From positions 3,100,001-3,164,000 of the forward strand of contig OY969793.1 of assembly GCA_963703145.1 (NCBI GenBank): 64,000 nucleotides of DNA, read 5' to 3'. Numbering within the stretch: position 1 is the stretch's first letter; every line of letters starts with the position of its first letter. The translations under genes were made by a program, and so were the position numbers. The notes under the pieces are model-generated. The model was not told the DNA's origin. It saw nothing but the letters and a program-made list of their open reading frames with translations, and ran no database searches. The stretch is from Bog-756 sp963703145 (lineage in GTDB: Bacteria > Actinomycetota > Acidimicrobiia > Acidimicrobiales > RAAP-2). Below, one piece after another: positions 43,443 through 54,216 of the stretch.

Positions 43443-44877
43443 TCAGCCGGTGGGCAGGGGCGTGAAGGGCTGCACGGTCACCCAGCAGGTCCCCTGGGTC
43501 TTGCCCTGAGAGGTCAGCTGGCACTGGGAGGACGGCGGGACGTTGTTGTGCAGCTTCACGATCTTGTAGAGCGAGGGGCCGTAGCGCTTGGTGGGGGCGA
43601 AGCTCAACACCGGCGTGTAGGTGCCGGGGAAGTTCTTGATCTTCGACAGGGCGGTGACAAAGGTGCGCCGGTCGAGGTTCGTGCCGGCCGACCGGGCCGC
43701 CTGGGCGAACAGCGTGATGGCCTGGCACCAGCCCACCACCGGCCCTTGCTGTTCGAGGTAGTCGTTGGTGTTGCCCGGTGGGATCTGGGGGTAGGCCTTG
43801 TGCCACGGTGTCCAGCAGTTGCGGACCCCGGCGTCGTAGCCCAGCGGGCCCGTGTAGTTGGACGGCTTGGTGCTGCCGCCGAGCGTCTCGGTGGTGAGGC
43901 CCTCCTGACCGTCGAGCGCCTTCTCGTAGGGGATGGGGATCAGGCCGAGAGCGGCCTCGATGCTCGACTCGTAGTCGCTGAGGAGCAGCTTTGGGTAGTA
44001 GCTCTGGTTGGTCTCGGCCTGGAGCACGGGATAGAAGACGTTGAACGGGATCAGGGGGATCACCGAGGTCACTCCGGCGCTGCGCAGCTGCTGGACCACC
44101 AGGGGGGCCTGGCTGTTGGTCGTGGCCGAATCGGTGGGATCCGAGGCGATGGTCTTGACCACCGGGGTAACGCCGGCCCGCGTGAGGTCGGGAAGCAGAT
44201 ACTGCTTCAGGGCCAGCTGGTCCGAGGCGCGGTCGCCGGCGATGATCCCCACCTTGTGGGTGGACCCGAGCAGGTCGGCACTCAGCCCCCAGTTCACGAC
44301 GGCCTGGAGGATCGTCGCCTGGTCCGGCCCGGTCCACCACAGGTAGGGCGAGCCCTCGTCGGTCCAGTTGGTGACCGTGGTCCACTGGCCGATGAACGGG
44401 GTGTGCCCCTCCTGGGTGACGCACAGCTCGTTGTCGCCGGTCCAGTCCCCACCCCGTCGAGCACGGCGAAGGCGGCCGGCGAGCCCTCCGTCCAGGTCTT
44501 GCACAGCGCCCGCATCTGCGGCCTCGTCGGTGGGATCGAAGCTGGTGATGATGGGCTTGATCTTCCGTCCGTTGATCCACCCGGCACTGTTGATCCGCTT
44601 GACGTAGAAGTTGATGGCCTTGGCCTGCTCGCCGTACTCGGCGTCCTGGGCGAAGCCCTCCTTGCCGGCCAGCGAGTTGAGGGACACCACCGGGAACGAC
44701 CACGGTGATGGTGGAGGCGGTCACGCCGCGGCTCGAGGTGCTGGCCTTGCTGACCGGCGTCGGCGAGGCTCCGCTCGGGGTCGCCACCTGCGGGACCGCC
44801 GCCGCAAGCAGGGCGGTGCGGCCAACACGGCTGCCACGATGACCCTGGATGCGAAACCGGCCTCTGGCGCTGGTCAC
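43443..44877 (-). CDS. ABC transporter substrate-binding protein (branched-chain type), several frameshifts as read
   Basis: The intact C-terminal ~320 residues (CVTQEGHTPFIGQWTTVTNW, GLSADLLGSTHKVGIIAGDR, SYYPKLLLSDYESSIEAALG, GPVVGWCQAITLFAQAARSA) are a periplasmic-binding type I fold of the actinobacterial branched-chain group. The N-terminal half is spread over three frames: ITVV then FPVVSLNSLAGKEGF (switch near 44693), DPTDEAA then MRALCKTWTEGSPAAFAVLD (near 44509) and back to TWTGDNELC (near 44449). The signal peptide also looks shifted (VIVAAVLA in one frame, LLAAAVPQVATP in another). Each switch is one base. No permease or ATPase genes are adjacent. Start is the GTG at 44877. Confidence 0.75.
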
Positions 44878-44965
44878 GGCAGGTCCTCCGTGTGAACTAG
44901 CGACAGGGGTCGTCCGGATGCTGAATCCTAGTCATGGAGTAGGGAGCACGACCGAGGCCAGCCCG

Positions 44966-45951
44966 TCATCCGTGCTGCCAGATCCGGCTCTGGAAGCTTG
45001 TGAGACCGGCCAGGGCCACGCGGTCCAGTCGATCGAGGTCGTCCTCGTCGACACTCCACCCGAGGGCGCCCGCATTCTCCTCGGCCTGGTGGCGGTTCTT
45101 GGCTCCGGGGATGGGCACCGCCCCCTTGGCCATGACCCAGTTGAGGGCCACCTGGCTCGGCAGCTTGCCGCCGTGCTTCTCGCCGATCCGCCGCAGCTCG
45201 GCCACGACGCCGTCGACCACCTCCATGGGATGGTTGGAGAACTGGCGCTTGCCCGGTGGCGGGTTGGCCACCGAGTACTTGCCGGTCAGGCGACCCTGGC
45301 CGATCGGCGAGTAGGCCAGGGGGAGCACGCCGAGCTCGGCGCAGGCCGCCAGCAGCCCACCGGTCTCGGGGGACCGCCGCAACAGTGAGAACTCGATCTG
45401 GTTGGTGGCCAGCTTGAGGCCGTTGCGCTCCAGTGCCGCGGCGATCGAACGCGTCTCGCGTCTGAGTAGTTGGAAACCCCCACGGCCCGGACCAGCCCTT
45501 CGCCATGGGCGGCGGCGAGGGCGTCGGCCAGCACCGCGTGCGACCGCAGGCTGATCGGACCGTGGATCTGGTAGAGGTCGGCGGCGGGTCGGCCCAGCCG
45601 CTCCAGCGACGCCCGCAGGGCGGCCAGCAGGGACCGCTTGACCTGCAGCTTCCAGGGGGAGGGCATGAACTTGGTGGCGACCACCACCGAGGCGGCCCGG
45701 CCGGGGTCGGCGGCCAGCAACCCCCCGATGATCCGCTCGCTCTCGCCCCCGCCGTAGACCTCGGCGGTGTCGAACAGGGTCACGTGGGCGTCGATGGAGG
45801 CGGTCCACGCCTCACCGATCGACTCGCGTGTCAGGTCGGTGTCGTAGCCCCCCATGCCCCAGGTGGAGCGGTCGCCCCACGCCCAGGTGCCGACGCCGAG
45901 AGGCGGGATCCGGACCTCGGAGCCGCTGAGGATGTAGTGGTCCGGGATCAT
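44966..45951 (-). CDS. Aldo/keto reductase, frameshifted as read
   Basis: The restored protein is about 328 residues. The front frame gives IPPLGVGTWAWGD, FDTAEVYGGGESERIIG (catalytic Asp and Tyr), VVATKFMPSPW (catalytic Lys), QIHGP and VGVSNYSDA; the rear frame continues ETRSIAAALERNGL, NQIEFSLLRR, LAYSPIGQGRLTGKY and VPIPGAKNRHQAEENAGALGW. The switch near 45459-45463 is explained by one missing base in the codon after the SNYSDA stretch. The family reduces carbonyls with NADPH. TACCGT lies 6 nt before the ATG, a leaderless arrangement. Divergent from tldD. Confidence 0.82.
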
Positions 45952-45957
45952 CGACGT

Positions 45958-45963
45958 ACGGTA
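45958..45963 (-). promoter_or_regulatory. -10 hexamer, leaderless transcript of the aldo/keto reductase gene
   Basis: TACCGT on the minus strand, then 6 nt, then the ATG at 45951. No Shine-Dalgarno sequence. Confidence 0.45.
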
Positions 45964-46031
45964 CCCGGTCACAGCCGGCGGGTGCCGGGTGCCGGGTGAC
46001 ACCGGCGATCACCGGTCGTCTGGGTGACGTC

Positions 46032-46037
46032 TAACGT
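46032..46037 (+). promoter_or_regulatory. -10 hexamer upstream of tldD
   Basis: TAACGT ends 8 nt before the GTG start of tldD; a short or absent leader is implied. Confidence 0.35.
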
Positions 46038-46045
46038 GGCGGTTC

Positions 46046-47560
46046 GTGCCACCTGAGGACGCTCCTCCCGGCCCCCTCGAGGCCGACCGCCTCGCCGTCC
46101 TCCGCGACGCGGTGTTGGACGAAGCCGGTCGCCAGGGCTGCACCAACACCGAGCTCCGGGTGGAGCGCATCCGCTCACAGCAGGTCCGCCTCCGCGACAC
46201 CCGACTGGAGGGCGCGGCCGACGACACCGAGTTGGGCGTGGGGGTCCGGGTGGTCGTGGGCGGCGCCATGGGGTTCGCCGCCACGGTCGCCACCGCGCCA
46301 GCCGACGCGGTGGCCCTGGTGACCCGGGCCGTGGACGCCGCCCGGGTCATCGCCGGTGCCGGCGGTGCGCCCATCGAGCTCGCCACCGAAGCGGGCCACG
46401 GCACGGTGTCGTGGACCTCCCCCTACGGCACCGACCCCGTGGACGTCCCCTTGGCCGACAAGGTGGCGCTGCTCGGCGAGTGGAGCGGGCGCCTCATGGC
46501 CGATAGCCGGGTCGAGCACGTGACCGCTGAGGTGTTGGCTGTGACCGAGGACACCTACTACGCCGACCTGGCCGGCACCGAGGCCACCCAGCGGAGGGTC
46601 CGGGTGCATCCGGTGGTCGAGGCGCTCGCCGTTGACGAGGACGGCAGCTTCGAGACCATGCGGACGGTGGCCCCGCCGGCCGGCCGGGGCTGGGAGTACC
46701 TGCTCGGCGACGGCTGGGACTGGGACGCCGAGCTGGCCCTGCTCCCCGGCCACCTGGGCGACAAGCTGGGCGCGCCCTCGGTGGAAGCCGGCCACTACGA
46801 CCTGGTGGTCGACCCGACCAACCTGTGGCTCACCATCCACGAGTCGATCGGGCACGCCACCGAACTGGACCGTGCCATGGGGTACGAGGCGGCCTACGCC
46901 GGCACGTCGTTCGCCACCCCGGATCGGCTCGGCACACTCCGCTACGGCTCGGCGGTCATGCACGTCACCGGGGACCGCACGACCCCGCACGGGCTCGCCA
47001 CGGTGGGCATCGACCACGAGGGCGTGCCCGGCCAGTCCTTCGACCTGGTGCGCGACGGCGTCCTGGTCGGCTACCAGCTCGACCGGTCGATCGCCGCCAT
47101 CAGCGGGCTGGGCGCCTCCAACGGCTGCGCCTTCGCCGACTCACCACTGCACGTCCCCATCCAGCGGATGGCCAACGTCTCGCTGCAGCCGGCGCCGGGC
47201 GAGGGGCCCACCACCGAGGAGCTCATCGCGCGGGTCGACCGCGGCCTGTACGTGGTGGGCGACAAGAGCTGGTCCATCGACATGCAGCGGTACAACTTCC
47301 AGTTCACCGGTCAGCGCTTCTTCCGCATCGAGCGTGGCGGGTTGGTCGGCCAGGTGCGCGACGTCGCCTACCAGGCCACCACCACCGACTTCTGGGGAGC
47401 GATGGAGGCGGTGGGCGGCCGGTCCACCTACCTGCTGGGCGGGGCGTTCAACTGCGGCAAGGGCCAGCCGGGCCAGGTGGCTGCGGTGTCCCACGGCTGC
47501 CCGTCGGTCCTGGTCCGGGGCGTGCGGATCCTCAACACCCGCCAGGAGTCCGGCCGATGA
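46046..47560 (+). CDS. tldD: TldD family metalloprotease subunit
   Basis: 504 residues. The zinc motif is HESIGHATELDRAMGYEAAYAG in the second half, with HExxxH as in TldD. LRVERIRSQQVRLRDTRLEG at the N-terminus, GAFNCGKGQPGQVAAVSHGCPSVLVRGV near the C-terminus and DKSWSIDMQRYNFQFTGQRFF are family hallmarks. TldD and TldE form a heterodimer that cleaves unfolded or modified peptides inside its cavity; in some bacteria it matures ribosomally made peptides. The next gene, overlapping by 4 bp, encodes the TldE partner, so the pair is complete. No peptide precursor gene was found close by. Confidence 0.92.
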   Translation: MPPEDAPPGPLEADRLAVLRDAVLDEAGRQGCTNTELRVERIRSQQVRLRDTRLEGAADDTELGVGVRVVVGGAMGFAATVATAPADAVALVTRAVDAARVIAGAGGAPIELATEAGHGTVSWTSPYGTDPVDVPLADKVALLGEWSGRLMADSRVEHVTAEVLAVTEDTYYADLAGTEATQRRVRVHPVVEALAVDEDGSFETMRTVAPPAGRGWEYLLGDGWDWDAELALLPGHLGDKLGAPSVEAGHYDLVVDPTNLWLTIHESIGHATELDRAMGYEAAYAGTSFATPDRLGTLRYGSAVMHVTGDRTTPHGLATVGIDHEGVPGQSFDLVRDGVLVGYQLDRSIAAISGLGASNGCAFADSPLHVPIQRMANVSLQPAPGEGPTTEELIARVDRGLYVVGDKSWSIDMQRYNFQFTGQRFFRIERGGLVGQVRDVAYQATTTDFWGAMEAVGGRSTYLLGGAFNCGKGQPGQVAAVSHGCPSVLVRGVRILNTRQESGR

Positions 47561-48975
47561 GCGCAGACGGTCTGGTCCCGGCCCAGGACGTGCTCGAGGC
47601 CGCCCTTCTGGCCGCCCGACCCGGGAGTGACCACTGCGTGGTGCTGGTGGAGGACACCAGCGAGGTCGAGGTGCGCTTCGCCAACAACACCACCACCACC
47701 AACGGGGCGCGCCGGGACCGCAGGGTGACAGTGGTCAGCATGCGTCAGGTCGACGGGGGGACGGCCGTGGGCGTGGCCCGATCCGGCGGCGACGCCGATG
47801 TGGCGGCACTGGTGCGGGCGGCCGAGGACGACGCCGCCGGATCGCCGCCCGCCGACGACGTCAGCCCGCTGATCGAGCCCTCCGAGGTGACGTCCCTGGC
47901 CGGGGCGGTGGCGCGGTTCGACCTCCCGCCGGCCGACACCGACCTCTCGGTCCTCGGCGGTGTGCTCGGGGGACTGTCCGGTGCCTTCGGGCGGGCGCGG
48001 GAGGGCGGCTACGTTCTGGCCGGTTTCGCCGAGAGCAAGGCCGGCACCGTCTACCTGGGCACCTCCACCGGCCTGCGGCTGGGCCATGCCCAACCCGAGG
48101 GGGCCATCCAGCTCGTGGCTCGCACCGCCGACGGGTCCGCCTCGACCTGGGTCGGAGCCGGGACCACCGACTTCACCGACGTGTCGATCGAGACGCTCGA
48201 GGAGCGGCTGGCCGCCCGCCTGGCCTGGTCGACGAACCGCCTGGAGCGGCCGGCGGGCCGCTACGAGGTGATCCTGCCCCCCGAGGCGGTGTCGGACCTG
48301 ATGGTCAACCTGGCCTACGAGGCCGCGGGCCGCGATGCCGAGGACGGGCGGTCGGTCTTCTCCCGACCAGGTGGTGGAACCCGGGTGGGCGACCAGCTGG
48401 CCACCGTGCCCTTCACCTTGCGCAGCGACCCCGCCGAGCCCGGCCTCGAGTGCAGCCCGTTCCTGGCTGCGGCCACCTCCACCGCCGACACGTCGGTGTT
48501 CGACAACGGCCTCCCCTTGGCCCGCACCGACTGGATCTCCGAAGGTCGCCTCGAACGCCTGCGCTATCACCGCGCCGGCGCGGCCCGCTCGGGCGTCGAG
48601 CCGGCTGGCTTCATCAGCAACGTGATCCTGGAGGTGCCCGGCGCCTCCGGCTCGCTGGAGGACCTGATCGCCAGGACCGAGCGCGGTCTGCTCCTGACCT
48701 GTCTCTGGTACATCCGTGAGGTCGATCCCGCCACCATGCTGTTGACCGGGCTGACCCGCGACGGGGTCTACGTCGTCGAGGACGGACAGGTCGTCGGGTC
48801 GGCGAACAACTTCCGGTTCAACGAGAGCCCGGTAGACCTCTTGTCGCGGGCCACCGAGGTGGGCTCTGGGGTGCGTGCCTTCGGCCGCGAGTTCGGTGAG
48901 TACCTCAACCGGACCCGGATGCCGCCGCTGCGCATCCCCGACTTCAACATGAGTTCGGTGAGCCAGGCCAGCTGA
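47557..48975 (+). CDS. tldE: TldE/PmbA family subunit, partner of TldD
   Basis: 472 residues. The protein has the TldD/PmbA fold without the HExxxH zinc motif, as usual for the non-catalytic partner: EVEVRFANNTTTTNGARRDRR, FAESKAGTVYLGTSTGLRLG, RYEVILPPEAVSDLMVNLAY, and near the end CLWYIREVDPATMLLTGLTRDGVY and FRFNESPVDLL. ATGA overlap with tldD ensures equal synthesis. The start is the ATG at 47557; the frame stays open far upstream only because of GC content. It converges with a Usp gene. Confidence 0.9.
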   Translation: MSADGLVPAQDVLEAALLAARPGSDHCVVLVEDTSEVEVRFANNTTTTNGARRDRRVTVVSMRQVDGGTAVGVARSGGDADVAALVRAAEDDAAGSPPADDVSPLIEPSEVTSLAGAVARFDLPPADTDLSVLGGVLGGLSGAFGRAREGGYVLAGFAESKAGTVYLGTSTGLRLGHAQPEGAIQLVARTADGSASTWVGAGTTDFTDVSIETLEERLAARLAWSTNRLERPAGRYEVILPPEAVSDLMVNLAYEAAGRDAEDGRSVFSRPGGGTRVGDQLATVPFTLRSDPAEPGLECSPFLAAATSTADTSVFDNGLPLARTDWISEGRLERLRYHRAGAARSGVEPAGFISNVILEVPGASGSLEDLIARTERGLLLTCLWYIREVDPATMLLTGLTRDGVYVVEDGQVVGSANNFRFNESPVDLLSRATEVGSGVRAFGREFGEYLNRTRMPPLRIPDFNMSSVSQAS

Positions 48976-49002
48976 GCCGGTCCGGTCGGGCCGGCAGGCG
49001 GC

Positions 49003-49500
49003 TCAGCGAGGGAGCTCGGACGACGCCCCCGACCGGCTCAACCGCTGGAGCTCCGCCGCCGGGCGACGGTGCCTCCCGAGCTTCAGCGGAGGTGGCGCGG
49101 TCACAACCGGCAGGCTGGTCGCTCGGCTGAGCCGCTCACGGACCCCCCGCGAGGCCATCCGCCCGAGGCGCCGGCGACGGTGGGAGCCGAGCACCACGAC
49201 GTCGGCGTCCACGGCGGCCGCGACGCGGGCGATCCTCGTGGCGAGGGCGAAGGAGGTAGCGGCGAACGCCTCACCGGTCGCCTCGACACCGGCGGCATGC
49301 AGGTGGTCGACGGCTGTGGCCTGGACCCGTCCGGCCTGCTCGTAGGTCTCCAGGGTCACGCCGCGGCCGCCCAGGAGCACCAGGTTGACGTGCACCACGT
49401 GGACCGACGAGCCGTTGCCTCGGGCCAGGGCGGTGGCGAAACTGACGGCCATCTCGCCGGCCGGCGTCTCGTCGATGGCCAACAGGATGCGCTCGAACAT
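49003..49500 (-). CDS. Universal stress protein, divergent
   Basis: 165 residues. FERILLAIDETPAGEMAVSFATALARGNGSSVHVVHVN and ADVVVLGSHRRRRLGRMASRGVRERLSRATSLPVVT give the Usp fold. The nucleotide loop G-2x-G-9x-G is altered to G-S-H-R-R-R-R-L-G-R, so ATP binding is doubtful. A basic C-terminal tail (GRHRRPAAELQRLSRSG) is extra. AGGAG lies 6-7 nt before the ATG at 49500; a GTG two codons earlier overlaps that site and is less likely. Stops of this gene and tldE are 27 bp apart. Confidence 0.85.
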   Translation of the reverse strand: MFERILLAIDETPAGEMAVSFATALARGNGSSVHVVHVNLVLLGGRGVTLETYEQAGRVQATAVDHLHAAGVEATGEAFAATSFALATRIARVAAAVDADVVVLGSHRRRRLGRMASRGVRERLSRATSLPVVTAPPPLKLGRHRRPAAELQRLSRSGASSELPR

Positions 49501-49714
49501 GGTCACTCCTCATCGCCCCGACGAGGGGCACGGGCCTTGGGGGCCGACCCGTCATCGCCCGTCCACTCTACCGGCCTGAACGAGATCTACCCCGGGCGAG
49601 AGGTGGCTAACACCTCAGGCCCGGGGCCGACTGATCTCGCCCCGGGGCGGAGGGGGGAGGGAGGCACCTGCCGGCCGTCCCGTCCCCCTCCGCACGGGGA
49701 GAACGTTTCCCTGC

Positions 49715-51372
49715 TCAGGCTGGGGGACCGGTGGCGAGTGTCACCGAGGCCGACTGGGACTGACCCGACTGGTCGGTCCACTGGAGCTGCACGGTGTCAC
49801 CGGGGTGGTGGCTCTCGAGCAGGTTGCTGAGGTCGCTCGACGAGCCCACGGTCTTCCCGTCGAGGCCGGTGATGACGTCCCCTTGCACCAGGCCGGCCTT
49901 GGCCGATGGTGAGTTGGCGAGGGTGGAGCTGACCTCGGCGCCGGTGGCGGAGGTCCCGCTCCCGCTGTCGCCCCCGAGGCTGCCGAAGCCGCCGTCAGAG
50001 CTCGACCCGGTGCTGCTCGAGTCCTGCACACTCACGCCCAGGAAGCCGGTGGCGCCGATGTGGATGGTGGACGACGCCTTGCCGGCCTCGATCTGCTTGG
50101 CGACGGACAGGGCCGTGGCGATCGGGATGGCATAGGCCTGGGTGCCCGAGACCTGGTAGCTGGACCCGGTCGAGGCGGCGGTGTCCATGCCGATGACCTG
50201 GCCCGAGGTGTTCACGAGCGATCCACCGGAGTCGCCAGGCTGGATGCCGGCGTTGATCTCGATGAGCCCGGTCAGGCTCTCGGAGTTCCCGCCACCGTCG
50301 TCACTGGCGGTGATCGACTGGTTGAGGGCCACCACCGATCCCCCGGCCGAGCTCGGCGTTCCGCCGGTGCCTCCGGCATTGCCGACGCCCACGATGGCCT
50401 GACCCACGGCCGCCTTGGTGCTGGTCGAGATGGTCTGGAGGCCACTGGCGCCCGACAGCTGGACCACGGCCACGTCACCGGTCCGGTCGTAGCCGACCAC
50501 CTTGCCCGTGTAGGTCTTGCCGTTGCCGACGTCGGTCACGCTGATGCTGGTGGCACCGTCGATCACGTGGTTGTTGGTCAGGATCTCACCGTCGGAGGTC
50601 AGCACCATGCCGGTGCCGGCTGCCTGCTCGTTCTGATAGCTGAGATTGGTGTTGATGTCCACGAGGCCAGGGGACACCTTGGCGGCGATGCCCGAGATGT
50701 CCGACGGAGCGCCCGCACCGCTCGAGGAGTTGCCCGACGACGAGCCCGATCCGAACGGCGACGAGCCGCTCGACGTCCCGCCACCGAAGGGTGACGAGCC
50801 GTTCGACGTGCTTCCCGAGCCACCCGAGCCCAATCCGCCCGAGCCCGAGCCCGAGCCGGACGGCGCAGTGGCCGAGGCCGTCGAGGTGCTCTGGACCGGC
50901 CAGATGGCGTGGCCGAGCCCGATACCGCCGAGCACGGCAGCTACGAGCACGACCCCGGCGACACCGGCCACGACGCCCATGCGCTTCTTCGGTGCGGCGG
51001 GGGGCGGCGCGTAGGCCGCGCCGGGGGCGGCCAGCCACCCGGAGGGGGCGTGGCGCCATAGGGGGTGGCACCGTAGGGGTCAGCGGCGGGCTGCCCAGGA
51101 GCCCAGCTTGAGCCGGCGGGTGGGGTCCAGACGCCGGCCGGGGGCGTCGGTGCACCCGAGCCTACGGCGGGGGTGGGACCGGTCGGGGGCAGCTGGGCGT
51201 AGGCGTAGGCGCCCGGGGTCGGATACAACGCACCCTGGCCGGCACCGGCCGGGGGGAGGGGGATGGCCGCACCTTGGGGGTTCACTGCGCCCGGCGCCTG
51301 GGTGCCGCTCCCGGCCGGGACCGGTGGGGTGGCGTCCTCGGGTCCGCTCGATGGGTGCCAGTTCTCGCTCAT
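49715..51372 (-). CDS. HtrA/DegP-like membrane serine protease with PDZ domain, frameshifted as read
   Basis: Restored length is about 552 residues. A cytosolic Pro/Gly/Ala-rich N-terminus (from MSENWHPSSGPEDATPP) ends in APKKRMG, then one membrane helix (VVAGVAGVVLVAAVLGGIGL), a Ser/Gly-rich linker, and a trypsin-like domain with His in ILTNNHVID, Asp in RTGDVAVVQL and Ser in GIQPGDSGGSLV. A C-terminal PDZ domain starts near GFLGVSVQDSS and includes AGLVQGDVITGLDGK. The N-terminal part and the rest are in different frames; one base is missing near 51025 in a run of C and G. The domain order matches actinobacterial HtrA proteases for envelope protein quality control. Confidence 0.87.
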
Positions 51373-51543
51373 ATTCGATCTACCTTCCGGTTCCTCGCGT
51401 ATCGAAGGGCCTTGCTGCTCCTCCCATTGGACTCGGTCCATCTAAGGCGTCGCTCAACAGAGCCTATGAATCGCGTAAGGATGTTCCGGCACCCGGTGCC
51501 GATGGGCCAGCACCCCGGCAGCTCCAGGGACCAGGTCGTGCCC

Positions 51544-53843
51544 CTACTGCTCGGCCATGATCCGCTCGAACTCGACCAGCGGGTTCACCGGTACGTCCTC
51601 GCTGAGGGTGACGGTGGCCGAATGGATGGTGGCCGTGCAGGTGAACGGGGCCGTGTAGTCCTCGCCGATGGCCGGGCCCGCCTCGTACCCGCAGGTCAGA
51701 CCGGCCCCGGTCGCACTGAAGGCGGCCACCGTGAACGCCGGGATCCGCCCCTCGGCCACCACCGCCCCGTCGACCTCGAGCGATGCCTGACCGCCCACCG
51801 GCTCGGTGCGCTCGAACCGGAAGCCCAGCCGGTGCCGGCCCGGGGGGAGCGGGCCGGGCGCGCTCACCACGTGGCGCTCCTTGCCGTAGAGATTGTGGAT
51901 GTAGCGCAGCCGGCCTTCCCAGAGGTGGAGGGAGAAGCCGCCGAGGACCGACCCCTGGGCCAGCAGCACCCCGTGCGGCGGTGCGCCGTTCTCGACGGTG
52001 ACGTCCACCTCGATCACGTGGCTCCGGTTCTTCACGTTGGCAGCCACGGTCTCGGGCACCGGCGAGGTCCCCGGGTAGTACGTCGTGGACAGCCGTGGGG
52101 CCCGCCGGTCCGGCTTGGGGTGGACCAGGGTGTGCAGCACCCGGTTGTCGAGGGGGAGGACCTGGTTGGCCCGGGCCGCCACCCACCAGCGCTCGACGAG
52201 GTCGGCCAGGCGGTCGGGCTCGTCCCGGGCCAGGTCGTGGAGCTCGGTCGGGTCCTCAGCCACGTGGTAGAGCTCCCAGCGGTCCTCGCTGAAGGGCGCG
52301 TTCCAGTTGAGACCGTCGTCATAGAGGGGTCCGATGGGCTTGAAGGTGACCGCCTTCCATCCGTCGTGGAAGATGGCCCGGCTGCCGAACATCTCGAAGT
52401 GCTGGGTGATGCGGTGCGGCGGCTGGCTCGCACCATCGGGGGCGAGCGACGCCGCGAAGCTGATGCCGTCGACCGGGGACTGCGGCACGTACTCGATGGT
52501 GTCGGGCAGCCCCAGGCCGGCCAGCTCCAACACGGTGGGAAGGATGTCGATGGCGTGCGTGAACTGGTGGCGGAGCGCCCCGTCGGCGGCCAGTCGGGAC
52601 GGCCAGTGCACGATGCACGGATCGGCCACGCCGCCCTCGTGGACCTCCCGCTTCCACCGCTTGAAGGGGGTGTTGCCGGCCATGGTCCATCCCCACGGAT
52701 AGTTGTTGTGGGCGCCCGGCCCTCCGAGCTCGTCGATCCGCCGGGCCAGCTCCTCGGTGCCAGCCGGGTCGAAGTTCTGGAGCCGGTTGTCGTTGATCGA
52801 GCCGGTCGGCCCGCCCTCGGAGCTCGCCCCGTTGTCGGAGACCACGATCACCAGGGTGTCCTCCAGGTCCCCGGTCCGCTCCAGAAACTCCAGCACCCGG
52901 GAGAGCTGGTCGTCGGTGTAGGACAAGAAGGCGGCGAAGCACTCCATGAAGCGGGCCGCCACCCGGCGCTCGGCGTCGGGCAGGTCGCTCCAGGCGGGCA
53001 CCCACGGCGGGCGGGGCGCCATCTCGGTCCCGGCGGGGAACAGCCCCGCCTCCAGCTGGCGGTCGAAGATCTCCTGGCGCCACTGGTCCCAGCCCTGGTC
53101 GAAGCGTCCCTCGTAGCGCTCGATCCACTCGCGGGGGGCGTGGTGGGGCGAGTGGCAGGCGCCGGTGGCGAAGTAGAGGAAGAACGGCCGGTCCACGTCG
53201 ACCGCCCGCAGGTCGGCCAGCTGTGCGACGGCCTGATCGGCCAGGTCGGCGCTCAGGTGGTACCCGTCCTCGATGGACCGCGGCGGCTGGATCGAGTGGT
53301 TGTCGTGGTAGAGCGACGGCACGAACTGGTGGGTCTCGCCACCGTGGAAGCCGTACCAGCGGTCGAAGCCCCGGGCCAGCGGCCAGCTGTGCCGGGGGCG
53401 GCCATGTTGGTCTCGTCGTCGGGCGTCAGGTGCCATTTGCCCACGGCGTAGGTGGCGTACCCCTGCTGGCGGAGGATCTCCGACAAGAAGCCGTTCTCCT
53501 TGGGGACCTCACCGTTGTACCCCGGGAAGCCGACGGCGAGGTCGGCCACCCGGCCCAGCCCGTTGCGGTGGTGGTTGCGCCCGGTCAGCAGACAGGCCCG
53601 GGTAGGCGAGCACAACGCGGTGGTGTGGAAGTTGGTGAGGCGAACACCTCCGTGGGCCAGGCGGTCGATGGTCGGGGTTTCGATGTCCGACCCGTAGCAG
53701 CCGAGCTGGGCGAACCCCACGTCGTCCAGGACCACCAGGACCACGTTGGGGGCGCCGGCGGGCGGTTGGGGCTGCTCGGGCCACCAGGGGGTGGACTCCC
53801 GCCAGTCGTCGCCGATCACACCTTGGAATGGTGGGGTCTCCAT
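51544..53843 (-). CDS. Type I arylsulfatase, frameshifted as read
   Basis: Restored length is about 766 residues. APNVVLVVLDDVGFAQLGCYG supplies the first metal aspartates; Cys78 in CSPTRACLLTGR is the residue converted to formylglycine; VGKWHL and VSDNGASSEGG add further active-site residues. The first ~150 residues are in one frame and the rest, from PRHSWPLARGFDRWYGFHGG, in another; one C is missing in a C-run near 53392. A C-terminal extension of about 250 residues holds a beta-rich module (ENGAPPHGVLLAQGSVLGGF). GGAGG precedes the ATG. It hydrolyses sulfate esters. A second sulfatase starts at 62385. Confidence 0.87.
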
Positions 53844-54216
53844 GACGTCCTCCTCGTGGCGTTGTCTGGCCGGCCGCTGCCGCGCTCAGTCGGTTCCGTT
53901 GGTTGGCAGCGACCATACCGACCGTCCGGCCAGGCGGAGACTGTCGGTGTGCAGATGACAGCGCACCGCCGTCCGTCGTCGCCCCCCAACGGTGCGGGAT
54001 CAACTGTCCGGCACACCTCCATGGCGACTGTCCGGGGCATCCTCGGCGCCGGCTCCCAGTCCCCCCGGAGCACTAGTTGCCGCCGCGAAGAGGCTGCGTC
54101 CGCGTCGGTGACCGGGACGGCCGACAGCAGGGCGACCGCGTAGGGATGGGCGGGCCGCCGGGCACCGCTCGGGCCGGCCCCTCCTCCACGATCGGTCCCT
54201 TCCCGAGCGAGCGGGC
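53844..54216. other. 373-bp gap without a convincing gene
   Basis: It lies between the sulfatase start and the geranylgeranyl reductase stop. All frames are open because of GC content, but none looks like protein. It should hold the sulfatase promoter near 53,850-53,950. No strong palindrome, RNA gene or repeat was seen. Confidence 0.5.

Noticed and set aside
43443..44877. Solute-binding gene as a multi-gene transporter operon
   Set aside because: No permease or ATPase gene follows; the neighbouring CutA and aldo/keto reductase are unrelated.
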